A stretch of 64,000 bases of DNA from JBBECJ01 sp963763325 (GCA_963763325.1 CAVXOL010000024.1:248001-312000); one strand, 5' to 3'. Counted from the stretch's first letter, positions 9,607 through 21,000 are shown. Translations and numbers: made by a program. The notes: generated by a model from the letters alone, not told the origin.

Positions 9607-9963
9607 ATGCAGCGAGTCTATCGCGGTCGGGAAGGCATGATTTCCTGGGCGCTTCACCGGTTGACCGGGCTTGGAGTGCTGCTGTTCCTGCTGATCCACA
9701 TCGCTGACATCTACGTCATCGGCTACGGACCCGAAGAATTCGATTCCCTGCTGTTCATCTATCACAGCCTCGGCTTCCGATTGATGGAAGTCATGCTGGT
9801 CGCTGCCCTCTACTATCACGCGATCAACGGGGTCCGAATCATCCTGATCGACTTCTGGGACGGTGCGGTCCTGATCCAGCGACAACTCTGGTACGGCGGC
9901 ATCGTCGTCTTCTTTCTGACCTTCATTCCAACGGCAATTCTGATGCTACGGCCGCTGTTTTAA
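9607..9963 (+). CDS. sdhC: Succinate dehydrogenase cytochrome b subunit
   Basis: Membrane anchor of complex II, 118 residues with three hydrophobic segments. The N-terminus MQRVYRGREG leads into WALHRLTG, a conserved SdhC start motif, then LLIHIADIYV and ALYYHAINGVRIILIDF, which carries the candidate haem-ligand histidine. The start is ATG 9607 with a strong AGGAGGA ribosome site seven bases upstream; a GTG at 9604 is too close. First gene of sdhCDAB. Confidence 0.92.
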   Translation: MQRVYRGREGMISWALHRLTGLGVLLFLLIHIADIYVIGYGPEEFDSLLFIYHSLGFRLMEVMLVAALYYHAINGVRIILIDFWDGAVLIQRQLWYGGIVVFFLTFIPTAILMLRPLF

Positions 9964-9986
9964 GCGAGGCGACGGGGGAACAGTTC

Positions 9987-10397
9987 ATGCAGAGTCGCGG
10001 AGGGGGCCGGGCAAAGCCGGCCGAGGGCAACGGATTCGAAGTCTTTTCCTGGTATTTCTTCCGCGTCAGCGGTTTGCTGCTGATCTTCTTCGCAATCTTT
10101 CACGTTGTCATCATGCACGTCGTCAACACCGTCGATGAGATCGACTATGCCTTCGTCGCTGACCGCTGGAACTCACCATTCTGGAAGGTTTACGACTTCC
10201 TCCTCCTGACGCTCGCGCTACTGCACGGCATCAACGGCGCGCGCGTCAGCATCGAGGACTACGTTCGCAGCGATGGCTGGCGGATGGTCGCGATGACAAC
10301 GCTCTGGGTCACCGCCTTCGTCTTCATGGTCATCGGCGCCATGGCAATCGTTACATTCGACCCGGTGGCCTTCGAAGCCGCCCACGCTGGGAGGTAG
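9987..10397 (+). CDS. sdhD: Succinate dehydrogenase hydrophobic membrane anchor
   Basis: Second membrane subunit of complex II, 136 residues with three membrane segments. A Gly/Arg-rich N-terminus precedes FEVFSWYFFRVSG; histidines in FHVVIMHVV and LLHGINGARVSIEDYV are the likely haem/quinone-site residues, paralleling the motif in SdhC. It sits 23 bases after sdhC and five bases before sdhA. Confidence 0.9.
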   Translation: MQSRGGGRAKPAEGNGFEVFSWYFFRVSGLLLIFFAIFHVVIMHVVNTVDEIDYAFVADRWNSPFWKVYDFLLLTLALLHGINGARVSIEDYVRSDGWRMVAMTTLWVTAFVFMVIGAMAIVTFDPVAFEAAHAGR

Positions 10398-10402
10398 CGA
10401 CG

Positions 10403-12132
<1,730 letters not shown>

Positions 12133-12133
<1 letters not shown>

Positions 12134-12834
12134 TGCAGGTCAAGATCAAGATCCTTCGGTTTAACCCGGAGCAAGACACCAAGCCGCACTACGAGACCTA
12201 CACCGTCGAACAGGAACCGACCGACCGCGTCCTCGACGCACTCAACAAGATCAAGTGGTACACGGACGGCACGCTCACCTTCCGCCGCTCGTGCGCCCAC
12301 GGCGTCTGCGGTTCAGACGCAATGCGCATCAACGGCCGCAACCGGCTGGCCTGCAAGCTCCTGATTCAGGACGTCGGCGCAAACATCACCGTCGAGCCGA
12401 TCATGGGCTTCCGCGTCATCAAAGATCTCGTCGTCGACATGGAGCCGTTCTTCGCCGGCTACCGCGCCGTCAAGCCCTTCCTGATCAACAACGAGCAGGC
12501 TCCCGCCGGTCGCGAACGCTACCAGTCGCAAGAGGACCGCGACCGGATCGACGACACATCGAAGTGCATCATGTGTGCCTGCTGCACGACCGCCTGCCCG
12601 ATCACCTGGACCAACAAGGACTTTATTGGCCCGGCTGCGATCGTCCAGGCTCACCGCTTCATCTACGACAGCCGCGACCAGGGCGCCGACGAGCGACTTG
12701 CAATCATGAACGATAAGTCCGGTGTCTGGCGCTGCCGCACGATCTTCAACTGCACTGACGCCTGTCCGCGAGACATCAAGATCACCAGGGCCATCGAGCA
12801 GGTCAAGCGGACGCTGCTGTACGACCGCGTCTAG
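12133..12834 (+). CDS. sdhB: Succinate dehydrogenase iron-sulfur subunit
   Basis: Electron-transfer subunit of complex II, 233 residues. The 2Fe-2S site is SCAHGVCGSDAM with RLAC; the C-terminal ferredoxin domain carries CIMCACCTTACP (4Fe-4S) and CRTIFNCTDACP (with the remaining 3Fe-4S/4Fe-4S ligands). Overlaps sdhA by one base and closes the operon. Confidence 0.96.
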
Positions 12835-12844
12835 TTCCTGACGT

Positions 12845-12888
12845 GGGACGCGGGACGCGGCGGTTTGCAACCACGTGTCCCGCGTCCC
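12845..12888 (+). terminator. GC-rich hairpin after sdhB
   Basis: Stem of 15 bp (12845-12859 with 12874-12888, one G-T wobble) and a 14-base loop, built from two copies of GGGACGCG on the left arm. No T run follows, so it may slow or attenuate rather than stop transcription, or protect the sdh message 3' end. Confidence 0.5.
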
Positions 12889-12893
12889 GAAAG

Positions 12894-12902
12894 TGCTATA
12901 CT
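12894..12902 (+). promoter_or_regulatory. Extended -10 promoter
   Basis: TGC-TATACT immediately after the sdh hairpin, about 40 bases upstream of the GTG of the next gene. The usual -35 position falls inside the hairpin and is poor. Confidence 0.45.
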
Positions 12903-12941
12903 CCCCAATCCAGAGACGCTGCGTTCACCGGAGGATAAACC

Positions 12942-13439
12942 GTGGAAAACCCATTCAGTTGGGACTATCTGACTGCGCCGATCCGGGAAACGGCCATGTG
13001 GGGACCGTTCTCGATCGCTTACGTGATCCTGTTCGGGTCAGTCTTCATCATCTGCGCCTTCCTGTTCGTCGACGCGAACCGCCGATTCGCCAACCACAAG
13101 CTCAACCGCGACACGGTTCGCCGCTTCGCAACCTGGCTCATGTGGGTCAGCGCGATCGCGCTGTTCTTCTTCGGAATTCGCGCGATGCAGACTCCGATCC
13201 TGACGCTCGAAAAGCGCATCTGGATGTACCTGACGTTCCTGGCGTTCCTGCTCGTCATCGCCAAGATCGTCCACTACATGCGCACCGAGTATCCAGCCAA
13301 GCTGGCAGCCTTCGAGCGCAGCCGAGAACGCCGCGCCTGGCAGCACGCCGCTCGCCGTCCCGGTGGCCAGGCAGCCGCCCGCAACGCGCAGCGGGCACAA
13401 GGGCAGCCGGCGGCCCGAAAGCGTCGCCCCGCTCGCTGA
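12942..13439 (+). CDS. Small membrane protein with basic tail
   Basis: 165 residues starting at GTG 12942 behind GGAGG. Three membrane spans are visible (about residues 20-45, 65-85 and 90-110), followed by a Arg/Ala/Gln-rich, strongly basic cytoplasmic tail (about 120-165). I do not recognise the family. It has its own extended -10 promoter after sdhB and ends at the terminator shared with the SRP RNA gene. Confidence 0.75.
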   Translation: MENPFSWDYLTAPIRETAMWGPFSIAYVILFGSVFIICAFLFVDANRRFANHKLNRDTVRRFATWLMWVSAIALFFFGIRAMQTPILTLEKRIWMYLTFLAFLLVIAKIVHYMRTEYPAKLAAFERSRERRAWQHAARRPGGQAAARNAQRAQGQPAARKRRPAR

Positions 13440-13463
13440 TCTCTCCAGTCTCTTGAACGACAA

Positions 13464-13492
13464 AACGGGCCAGGCAGATTGCCTGGCCCGTT
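13464..13492. terminator. Bidirectional intrinsic terminator
   Basis: Twelve-bp perfect stem AACGGGCCAGGC / GCCTGGCCCGTT with a five-base loop, flanked by short T runs on both strands. It lies between the plus-strand membrane protein and the minus-strand SRP RNA gene. Confidence 0.85.
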
Positions 13493-13544
13493 CTTCGCTT
13501 GCAGAAGGTGGCCGTGCACCCTCTAGTCGATCTGCGATCCTCCA

Positions 13545-13778
13545 GCTTGCACCGGCTAGTTAGCTCCAGCCAGGCAGCCCCACGTCACCCACGGGTAACC
13601 GTTTATGGCTGCTTCCTTCCGGACCTGACCAGGTTCGCGGGTCCGCGCCGCGCGGGACCTGACCTTCAACACCACTTGGCCGGGCAGTCCCAAAGGGTCG
13701 GACCTCAAGAGGGAATTCCGTCCCGCTAAAGCGGATTGCGGGTGCAGGGCACCGCTAGCTCCCCACCTAGCACGACCG
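13545..13778 (-). ncRNA. ffs: Signal recognition particle RNA (long bacterial form)
   Basis: The minus strand carries the invariant SRP apical loop sequence GGTCAGGTCCGGAAGGAAGC (around 13600-13635), which binds Ffh. Upstream are blocks such as GCTAGGTGGGGAGCTAGCGG and a CCGCAATCCGC segment typical of SRP RNAs that keep an Alu-like 5' domain. Ends are estimated: the 5' end from the promoter, the 3' end from the last pairing segment before the terminator. Confidence 0.88.
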
Positions 13779-13783
13779 CCAAA

Positions 13784-13812
13784 ATTATACACTTTCAGTG
13801 CCTCGGAGTCAT
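13784..13812 (-). promoter_or_regulatory. Promoter of SRP RNA gene
   Basis: Minus strand ATGACT (13812-13807), 17-base spacer, perfect TATAAT (13789-13784), placing the start about 6-8 bases further on, at the beginning of the recognisable SRP RNA sequence. Confidence 0.65.
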
Positions 13813-13849
13813 TGCTGAACGAAGCCCGCCAGTCCCTCCTAACGAGCGG

Positions 13850-13855
13850 TACAAT
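13850..13855 (+). promoter_or_regulatory. -10 element suggesting a leaderless message
   Basis: TACAAT lies eight bases before the ATG at 13863, so transcription would begin at or next to the start codon. No convincing -35 is seen. Confidence 0.35.
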
Positions 13856-13862
13856 TCCAACA

Positions 13863-15110
13863 ATGAACACGAACATTACCCGCAGGACACCAACAAACAC
13901 CCAGTTCAGGCTACTCGCCGCGATCCTCCTCTCCTTGCTCGCGATCTCGTCGCTGGCTCTTCCCGCCCGGGCTCAGGATGGCGGCCTTGTCACCGGCACA
14001 GTCCGCAACGAGACAACCGGCGAACCAGTCGCCGGAATCGATGTCACCCTCTCAAAGTTCGCAGACCAAACTGGGACCAATAGCGAAGACACCACAACGA
14101 CAACCGATGCTGACGGGAGCTTTCGCTTCGATGGCCTCGACACATCCGACGGTCTCGCCTACGCGGTCTCAACCCGCTATCTGGACGTCCTCTACAGCAC
14201 ATCCATGATCCTCCTGAGCGCCGAAGCAGAGCAACAGGCAGACCTCATCGTCTATGAGACGACCACGGACCAAAGCGCAATATCCATCCCCACACGCGGG
14301 CTGATTGTCAGCGGTATCGACCCAGAGACAGGTCTCTTAGCCATCACCGACGCCTACACGATTGAGGTCGATGGGAACCTGACGGTCGTTGAGGGAGCCG
14401 ACGGCTACAGCCTGCGCTTCCCCGTGCCGCTAACCGTAGACGAGATCACGCCACGCCCCGGCTTCGACTTTGGCACAGCCCGAATCGAGGAGTCGAGCGT
14501 CCTCGTCACGACGCCACTCAAGCCAGGTCAGACCAACGCCGGTCTCGACTACGAGTTTCGCTACACCGGCTCGACCGTTGACGTACCAGTTGAGTTCGGA
14601 TACCCCACCGGTGCACTTCAGATCCTCATCCCTACCTCGCTCAGGGACTCCGAAGTTGTTGTCGACGCTGTTGACGCCCCGCTGCTCGACGGAGGAACTG
14701 TCTCGATCAACGATCGCGACTACCACGTCTGGAGCGCCAGCGGACTCGAACCAGGAGCGACGCTTTCCCTGACATTCTCTGGCCTGCCAGAACCGCCGAC
14801 GTCAAACCGCCTCAGTACGGTCGAGCCAGCCATCCTGGCCGGGTTAGCTCTCCTCGCGGCGTCTGCGCTGACTGGCTGGGTCGTCGTCTCTCGCGGGCTG
14901 CACAAGCCTCGTCCAGTCGTTCTGGCTCCGGCGGCCGCCGCTCCTCTCGACGAACGCCGCGAATCACTCTCGTCCGATCTTCGGCGACTGGAGGCGCGCT
15001 GGAATGCTGGGGAGATCGACGAAGGCGCATACAGCGCATCTCGGCGCCGCATTCTCGAAGACCTGCGCCGCATCTCGCGACAGTATCGCGGGCTCGGCGA
15101 TGACGAATAA
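13863..15110 (+). CDS. Secreted, membrane-anchored protein with carboxypeptidase-regulatory-like domain
   Basis: About 415 residues. A signal peptide (LLAAILLSLLAISSLALPARAQ) is followed by an Ig-like repeat typical of carboxypeptidase regulatory domains (GTVRNETTGEPVAGIDVTLS, then DADGSFRFDGL), a beta-rich extracellular part, one membrane span near residue 325-347, and a cytoplasmic tail with LRRLEARWNAGEIDEGAYS, a SHOCT-like short helical motif. The topology suggests an extracellular sensor or anchor with a short internal helical tail. The start is ATG 13863; an in-frame upstream ATG at 13812 would overlap the SRP promoter. Function unknown. Confidence 0.8.
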   Translation: MNTNITRRTPTNTQFRLLAAILLSLLAISSLALPARAQDGGLVTGTVRNETTGEPVAGIDVTLSKFADQTGTNSEDTTTTTDADGSFRFDGLDTSDGLAYAVSTRYLDVLYSTSMILLSAEAEQQADLIVYETTTDQSAISIPTRGLIVSGIDPETGLLAITDAYTIEVDGNLTVVEGADGYSLRFPVPLTVDEITPRPGFDFGTARIEESSVLVTTPLKPGQTNAGLDYEFRYTGSTVDVPVEFGYPTGALQILIPTSLRDSEVVVDAVDAPLLDGGTVSINDRDYHVWSASGLEPGATLSLTFSGLPEPPTSNRLSTVEPAILAGLALLAASALTGWVVVSRGLHKPRPVVLAPAAAAPLDERRESLSSDLRRLEARWNAGEIDEGAYSASRRRILEDLRRISRQYRGLGDDE

Positions 15111-15126
15111 CGCCGTCGAGGCATCG

Positions 15127-15135
15127 TGCTACGAT
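15127..15135 (+). promoter_or_regulatory. Extended -10 promoter for S9 peptidase
   Basis: TGC-TACGAT about 37 bases upstream of the S9 peptidase ATG; a strong GGGAGGGG ribosome site follows. Confidence 0.4.
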
Positions 15136-15171
15136 AGCCGGCCGGAACGCCTATCAGGGAGGGGAACACAG

Positions 15172-17176
15172 ATGGGACACGATCAGATTCGACGGATCAC
15201 GTCCGACGATCTCTACCACTTCAAGTTGATCAGCGAGCCACAGTTCTCGCCGGACGGTTCGCGCATCAGTTACGTCGTGACGACAATCGAGCGTGACAAG
15301 AACGACTACCGCTCGTCGATCAACGTTGCCGCCGCTGACGGCTCCGGCTCCCGCCGCATCACGCAGGCTGATGCCAAAGACTCGCTGCCGCGCTGGTCGC
15401 CGGACGGCAAGCACCTGGCATTCCTGTCAAACCGCGCCGATAAGGCCCAGGTCTGGCTGATCCGTGCCGACGGTGGCGAAGCCTGGCAGGTATCGGAACT
15501 GTCCGAGGGCGTCGCCAGTTTTGCGTGGTCGCCCGACGGTGCCAGCTTTGTCGTCGTCTCCAAGTCCACCGAGGAGTCGGAGGCGAAGAAAGACAACGAC
15601 CAGGACAAGGAAAAAGACGAAGAGAAGTCCGATGTTCGCCACATCACGAAGATTCGCTACAAGGCAGACGGCGAGGGCTTTCTCGACGGCAAACCAAAGC
15701 ATCTCTGGCTCGTTCCGGCGTTCGGCGGTACTGCTCAGCAACTCACGTCGGCGGACATCGACGACGGCGACCCGGTCTGGTCGCCGAACGGACGCGAAAT
15801 CGCGTTCGTCACCAACCGCAGCGATCAGCGCGAGATGAACAATGTCTCGCAGATCTGGTCGATCGTCGCGACCGGCACGGAAGAGCGGCCCATCCTCGGT
15901 GGTGACAGCGCGGACTTCGGTTCTCCTTCATGGTCGCCGGATGGCACACAGCTCGCCGTCATCGGCGGCTGGGATCCGGTGTCAGGAGGTGCGAAGAACG
16001 CCAACCTCTGGGTCGTCCCGGCCGGTGGCGGTGACGCGCGCAACCTCAGTAGCGAATTCGACCGGTCCATCGGCGATTCGGCCATGAGCGATGTCTACGC
16101 CGGCTCGTCTACGCGACCGATCTGGACGCCCGACGGTACGAGCCTGCTGACGCTGGTGAGCGATTCGGGTTCCACCCACATCTATCGAGTGTCCATCGAT
16201 GGCGGTGACATCACTCGCGTCACCGGCGGAGACCGTCGCGTTTCCGGTTTCTCGCTGTCGGCGGGACGGTCGAAAACTGGCCTATGTCGCAGGTTCCGCA
16301 ACCAACCCGGGCGATCTCTTCGTCGCCAACGTCGACGGCAGCGACGAGCAGCAACTGACCCAGCTGAACAAGGAGTTTCTGGGCACCGTCACCCTCTCCG
16401 AGCCGGAAGAGTTCCGCGTCGCGTCACAGTCGGACGGCGCCGAGATCCAGGGCTGGGTCATGAAGCCGGTCGGGTTCGAGGCGGGCCAGAAGTACCCGAT
16501 GATCCTCCAGATCCACGGCGGTCCCCACGCGATGTACTCAAACCACATGATGCACGAATTCCAACTGATGGCGGCTCGCGGCTACGTCGTCGTCTACTGC
16601 AACCCACGCGGATCGGCCGGCTATGGCGAGGCGTTCACGACCTACACCCACAAGGCATGGGGTGAGAAGGACATGCCGGACGTGATGGCCGCCGTCGACC
16701 ACATCGTCAGCCAGGGCTACGTCGACGAGAATCGGCTCGGCATCACCGGCGGTTCCTACGGCGGCTACATGACGCTCTGGATGATCGGCCACAGCGATCG
16801 CTTCAAGGCAGCCGTCACACAGCGCTGTGTCTCGAACCTGCACTCGTTCTACGGCACCAGCGACATCGGCTTCACGTTCGGCGAGTACGAATTCGGTGGC
16901 ACCGCCTGGGAACAGCGTGAGCATTTCATGAAGTACTCACCCATCACCTACGTCAACGAGATGAAGACGCCACTACTGATCGTCCACTCGGAGCAGGACT
17001 ACCGCTGCCCGATCGAGCAGGCCGAACAGGTCTTTATTTCGCTCAAACGTCTGGGCCGAGAGGTCGAGTTCGTCCGCATCCCGGACGAAAACCACAACCT
17101 CTCACGCACCGGCAAGCCCAAACACCGCACCGAACGCCTGGAATACATCGTCGGCTGGTTCGACAAGCACCTGTAA
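15172..17176 (+). CDS. S9-family serine peptidase, acylaminoacyl-peptidase type (frameshifted)
   Basis: Prolyl-oligopeptidase family enzyme of about 668 residues: an N-terminal seven-bladed propeller with repeated SPDG/WSPDG TolB-like units, then an alpha/beta-hydrolase. The catalytic serine is in GGSYGGYMT, the aspartate in HSEQDYRCP and the histidine in ENHNLSR. The frame changes at the GGG run 16263-16265; removing one G joins FSLS to ADGRKLAYV perfectly, so this is almost certainly a consensus error. No signal peptide is apparent. The start is ATG 15172 with a strong ribosome site. Confidence 0.92.
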
Positions 17177-17241
17177 CCGATCAGCCGGTCAGCTTGTCAG
17201 CCGTAGTCAGTTGGTCAGAGCGTCAACGGTCAGCTTGATCG

Positions 17242-18084
17242 TCATAGTTCGCTGACCGAGCTGACTCGACTGTCCACGACGACTCGACCGCCTACGGCCT
17301 GAATTCGCTCCCGAATCCAGTCTGCCAGGAAGTCGGCCATTGCGTCGCGGTACGCGATCCCCCGTTCTGCAGTGGCCGGACGGGCATCGCCGAGGATGCC
17401 GTTGCTGGTCAGCGCAATCATCCCCTTCTCGAAGATGGCGCTGACTGCCGCCTGGTCAAACTCACCGACGTAACCCTCTTCCGCATACTCCATCGAGACC
17501 AGGTCCTCACGAGCCGCCAGCACCAGTGACGTCTCTGCCTCTCCGGCGTGTGCTCCGGCCACGTTCGGCGTGATGCCGTCGCGCGCAGCGACCTCATTCA
17601 TCGGCCCCATGAACGACATCAGATCGTGGTAGGCGATGAAGCGCGCGTTTCCGGCCTTGCCGCCCATCTCTTCTTCAAGCTCTCGTAGCGGCCCGAAGTT
17701 CCCGCCGTGGCTGGGAACGATGACGATCGTTTCAAACCCATGCGACGCCAGACTTTCGGCATACTGCCGCACGACAGTCTTGAACGCCTCGTTGTCAAGC
17801 GTGATCGTGCCTGCGAATGGCATGTGATGCTCCGAGACGCCGAATGGGATTGTCGGACCCTGAAAGACTCCCGGCAGGCGTTCGACGATCGCAGCCACCA
17901 GCGTCGTGCCGAGCAGCGTGTCAGTCTGTAACGGAAGTTGCGGCCCATGCTGCTCCATCGATCCAGCGGCAGCGACCACAGTCCGCTGGCCGGCATCTAA
18001 CGCTGCCTTCACTTGCGGCCACGACATCTCTTCCAGCATCCGTCGTCCGCTCAACCGACCTTCAGCCTTGCTGACGTCAACCAC
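17242..18084 (-). CDS. Creatininase-family amidohydrolase
   Basis: Metal-dependent hydrolase of about 280 residues. GSMEQHGPQLPLQTDT and SHGGNFGP are the metal-binding motifs and HAGEAETSLV the distal one. The family includes creatinine amidohydrolase, MftE-like peptidases and FAPy deformylase-type enzymes, so the substrate is open. The start chosen is GTG 18084, which has GGGAGGAG upstream and overlaps the sbcD stop by eight bases; an in-frame ATG at 18102 lacks a ribosome site. Last gene of the herA-sbcD operon. Confidence 0.88.
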   Translation of the reverse strand: MVDVSKAEGRLSGRRMLEEMSWPQVKAALDAGQRTVVAAAGSMEQHGPQLPLQTDTLLGTTLVAAIVERLPGVFQGPTIPFGVSEHHMPFAGTITLDNEAFKTVVRQYAESLASHGFETIVIVPSHGGNFGPLRELEEEMGGKAGNARFIAYHDLMSFMGPMNEVAARDGITPNVAGAHAGEAETSLVLAAREDLVSMEYAEEGYVGEFDQAAVSAIFEKGMIALTSNGILGDARPATAERGIAYRDAMADFLADWIRERIQAVGGRVVVDSRVSSVSEL

Positions 18085-19340
18085 GGCTTCCGCTCCTCCC
18101 ATGCTCGTGCTGCCGGCGCTCGATCAGCTCGCGACCGCGCTCGACGACGCGTTCGCGTAGCGCCTGATCGTAGTTTCGCACTTCTACCCAGCGATGCAGC
18201 ATCTTGAGGCTGTCACGGGCCGAGTCGGCAGTAATCGGGTCCTTCACCCGCGACGTTGTCTCGCTTTCGACAATGACGTTCGTCACGAATCCTGCGCCGT
18301 TGTCGAGGAACAATCTCCGGATTTCCGGCGCGTTGACGCTTCTTTCTCGTCCCGGATCTACCTCGATGTAACACCGCGTGATCGCTCCGCGATACTCGTC
18401 GGCCAGCCGTATCACGTCCCGGCGCGCTGACTCCATCGGATCGTCGCCGAAAGCAGCGATCCGTACCGTCGTGAACACCCGCGCCGGCAATTCAACGAAT
18501 GTCCACGACGTCGCTCGGTCGTTTCCTTGATCTGGCTCTATCGTCACGCTGACGTAGCCCTTGGCTTCTCGCTCCTCTCCGAAGTCGATCCGTTCCGGGC
18601 TCCCCGCGTAGACAGACGGCGGGTTCGTGCTCAACACCTGATGCTTATGAATATGTCCCAGCGCAACGTAGTCGAAACCACGCGAACTGAGATCGTCCAG
18701 CCCAACCGTGACGTCACGACCCAGCATGATTGACTGCTCGTAGCCCAACGACGCCCCCTGGACACTGACGTGCGCCATCAGGACAGCCGGGAGATTCGGG
18801 TCGAGCCTGGCGATCTCTCCCCGCACCGCAGTAGCAATCAGTGAAGACATCTCCCGCTCCAGGTCGATATCCCCCAACTCGCGGTACTGCTCCATCGCCA
18901 ACAACATCGAGCGCGTCACCCATGGCAGCGCGACGACCTGCAACACTCCGGACTTCGTCGCTACATCAATGCGCTCGATTTGCCGGCAGACATGCACGCC
19001 AGGGATCGACAACACCTGATAAATCTCGACCGGTGTTGCCCTCGTCAGCACGTTCGGCAGATCGTGGTTGCCGACGATGATGACGATCGGCACACCTGCC
19101 TGCGCCAGCCTGACGACTCGTTTGGCGAATTCGCGCTGCAATGTCGGGCTGGGATCACGGTTCTTGAACGCATCTCCGGAAAACAGTACAGCGTCGTACT
19201 CGACCGGTAATTGCCCGATCGACGATGATGTCGAACACGTTCAGGAAGTCCCCGACTCGACTGGATAGACCAGTCCGCGAGTCGAGCGTCCCGTACAGCT
19301 CGACGCCGAGGTGCAGATCAGAGAAGTGCAGCAATTTCAC
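18077..19340 (-). CDS. sbcD: SbcD/Mre11-type nuclease (frameshifted)
   Basis: Calcineurin-like DNA nuclease of about 420 residues. Phosphoesterase motifs in order: FSDLHLG, LFSGDAF, GNHDLPN, MAHVSVQG and GHIHKH. The first 45 residues are in a different frame; dropping one G from the CCGG at about 19207 connects DRAIT to VEYDAVLFSGDAF. GTG start three bases after the herA stop. No SbcC/Rad50 partner is present in the window; the neighbour is the HerA-type ATPase, recalling the archaeal herA-mre11 association. Confidence 0.9.
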
Positions 19341-19343
19341 AGA

Positions 19344-20954
19344 CTAGTCGTTTCCTTCGTCTCGCCGGCCACCCAACAGCACGCTCAGTCCAAGCTTCTG
19401 GTCGGGCCGCTTCCCGTTGGCACTCTCCGACAACGCCCGTGAGTACGCTCTCGTCCTGACGATCATCGGCATCGGTATGGCGTGTCCGACGACCAGGCAC
19501 TGCTGCGACGGCTCCAGACTGGCCAGCATCGATCGCAGCGACGAGCGGTCGCCCGTCCCGCTCAGGACGGCCGCAATGTCGTTCTCGTCCGTCAGCAGAC
19601 CACTGATGCGCGTCGCCAGTTGGGACATCACCTCGCTGTCGATCTGACTGGGCCGCTGATCAACGACCATCAGTGAGACGCCAAACTTCCGCATTTCCCG
19701 CGCAATCGTCCCGAAGATCGACTGCCGCGCCGCCGACGGGCTCAGGAACTTGTGCGCCTCCTCAAGCACAACCGTCACTGGCCGGTCACTCGACATCCCC
19801 GGCTGGGAGTCACGTTCCTGTGCCCGTTCCGTGTACTCGCTGTGGATTCGACGCGTTAGCAGATTCGTCACGAGCATGTAGTCACGCAACTCGTGAAACC
19901 GCCCGAACTGGATGATGACGTGCCGGCCCTGTCGCAGGTGCTCGACGATGTCACGCACCGGGTCAGTCTTCGACGACTGCAGGATGTACGGGCGTGCCTC
20001 CAGGTAGGCAAGCTTCCGTTTGAGCGCATCGACCGCGCCCTCATGTGCGCCAGAAGCCGCGACGAATTCCTTCGTCGTGTCCGAATCCATCTGAAGCAGC
20101 CGCGACAGCCACTGGTCGCCGAAGTGCTTATAGAGCAGGTAAGTCGTTGACGAGAACGTGTCACTTAGATTCAGTTCGTCGCGTAACAGCTCGATGTCAG
20201 CCGGATCGATCTGGTTCATGCCGATCTTGATGTGGTAGCTGGCGCGCGTGTTTCGCTCATCGAGCGAGAAAACCTTGACGCGAGTCGAGTCGAACAGGTC
20301 ACGCAGGCCGGGAATCCCAGGCTTGTCGTGTTTCTCGTCGGCATACTCGTCGTGCATGTCAAAGACCAGAGCCGACGCGATATCGCTGCGGATGATTCCG
20401 AACAGAATCAACCGCGTCAGGACGCTCTTGCCGGTCCCGGTCTGACCGAAGATCCCACTCGGCCGCTCGACCAGCTTCTTGAGATCGATCGTGACGTTGA
20501 CGCCCTCCATCGCGATCGGCGATCCGACAGCGAACAGATCCTTGCCCTCAGCTCCAAAAACGAGGTCGAAATCTTCTTCCCGCGCTCGGCGCATCTGCGC
20601 GAAATGCGTTGGGATCGTCCGCACCGCGCGCGGTGTCGAATCGCCGAGAATGCTCTCAGCATTCTCAATCACGAGACTCGGCCGGACCATCGCGGCAGTG
20701 TAGGTATGAATCCCCCGCAACGCGTTACGGATGAATGCAGAATCGATCGGCGGATCGGACAGAATGCCAGGATCGGTCGCACGCAACTGCAAGTCGTTGA
20801 TCAGGCTGAAGTACCGGCGGTCGTTGCCCTCAAGCACAACGAAACTGCCAACCTGCAGATCCTCGGTGCCCTCACCGTCAAGCCGCACGGTAAGCCCGGC
20901 ACTGAAGCTGCCGTCGGTAACAACGCCGAGCAGTTGATCGTCGTGTCCGTCCAC
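19344..20954 (-). CDS. herA: HerA-type DNA translocase ATPase
   Basis: FtsK/HerA superfamily ATPase of about 536 residues. A short HAS-barrel N-terminus (GVVTDGSFSAGLTVRL) precedes Walker A FGQTGTGKS, ALVFDMHDEYAD, Walker B VTVVLEEAHKFLSP and the sensor segment MVVDQRPSQID; a C-terminal arm ends in Arg-rich sequence. HerA hexamers pump DNA for end-resecting nucleases. The start is GTG 20954, 30 bases downstream of an extended -10 element; GTG 21005 is an alternative. The start leaves space from the divergent histidine kinase gene. Confidence 0.9.
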   Translation of the reverse strand: MDGHDDQLLGVVTDGSFSAGLTVRLDGEGTEDLQVGSFVVLEGNDRRYFSLINDLQLRATDPGILSDPPIDSAFIRNALRGIHTYTAAMVRPSLVIENAESILGDSTPRAVRTIPTHFAQMRRAREEDFDLVFGAEGKDLFAVGSPIAMEGVNVTIDLKKLVERPSGIFGQTGTGKSVLTRLILFGIIRSDIASALVFDMHDEYADEKHDKPGIPGLRDLFDSTRVKVFSLDERNTRASYHIKIGMNQIDPADIELLRDELNLSDTFSSTTYLLYKHFGDQWLSRLLQMDSDTTKEFVAASGAHEGAVDALKRKLAYLEARPYILQSSKTDPVRDIVEHLRQGRHVIIQFGRFHELRDYMLVTNLLTRRIHSEYTERAQERDSQPGMSSDRPVTVVLEEAHKFLSPSAARQSIFGTIAREMRKFGVSLMVVDQRPSQIDSEVMSQLATRISGLLTDENDIAAVLSGTGDRSSLRSMLASLEPSQQCLVVGHAIPMPMIVRTRAYSRALSESANGKRPDQKLGLSVLLGGRRDEGND

Positions 20955-20991
20955 GGTGTTCCTGCTTTCCAGAGTGTCCGTACGCTCAAGG

Positions 20992-21000
20992 ATTGTATCA
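20992..21000 (-). promoter_or_regulatory. Extended -10 promoter for herA operon
   Basis: Minus strand TGA-TACAAT between herA and the divergent histidine kinase; the predicted start is near 20985. Confidence 0.4.

Noticed and set aside
9331..9885. Minus-strand frame with HTH-like fragment between peptidase and sdhC
   Set aside because: Mostly antisense to sdhC and its promoter; the helix-like part is short and unsupported.
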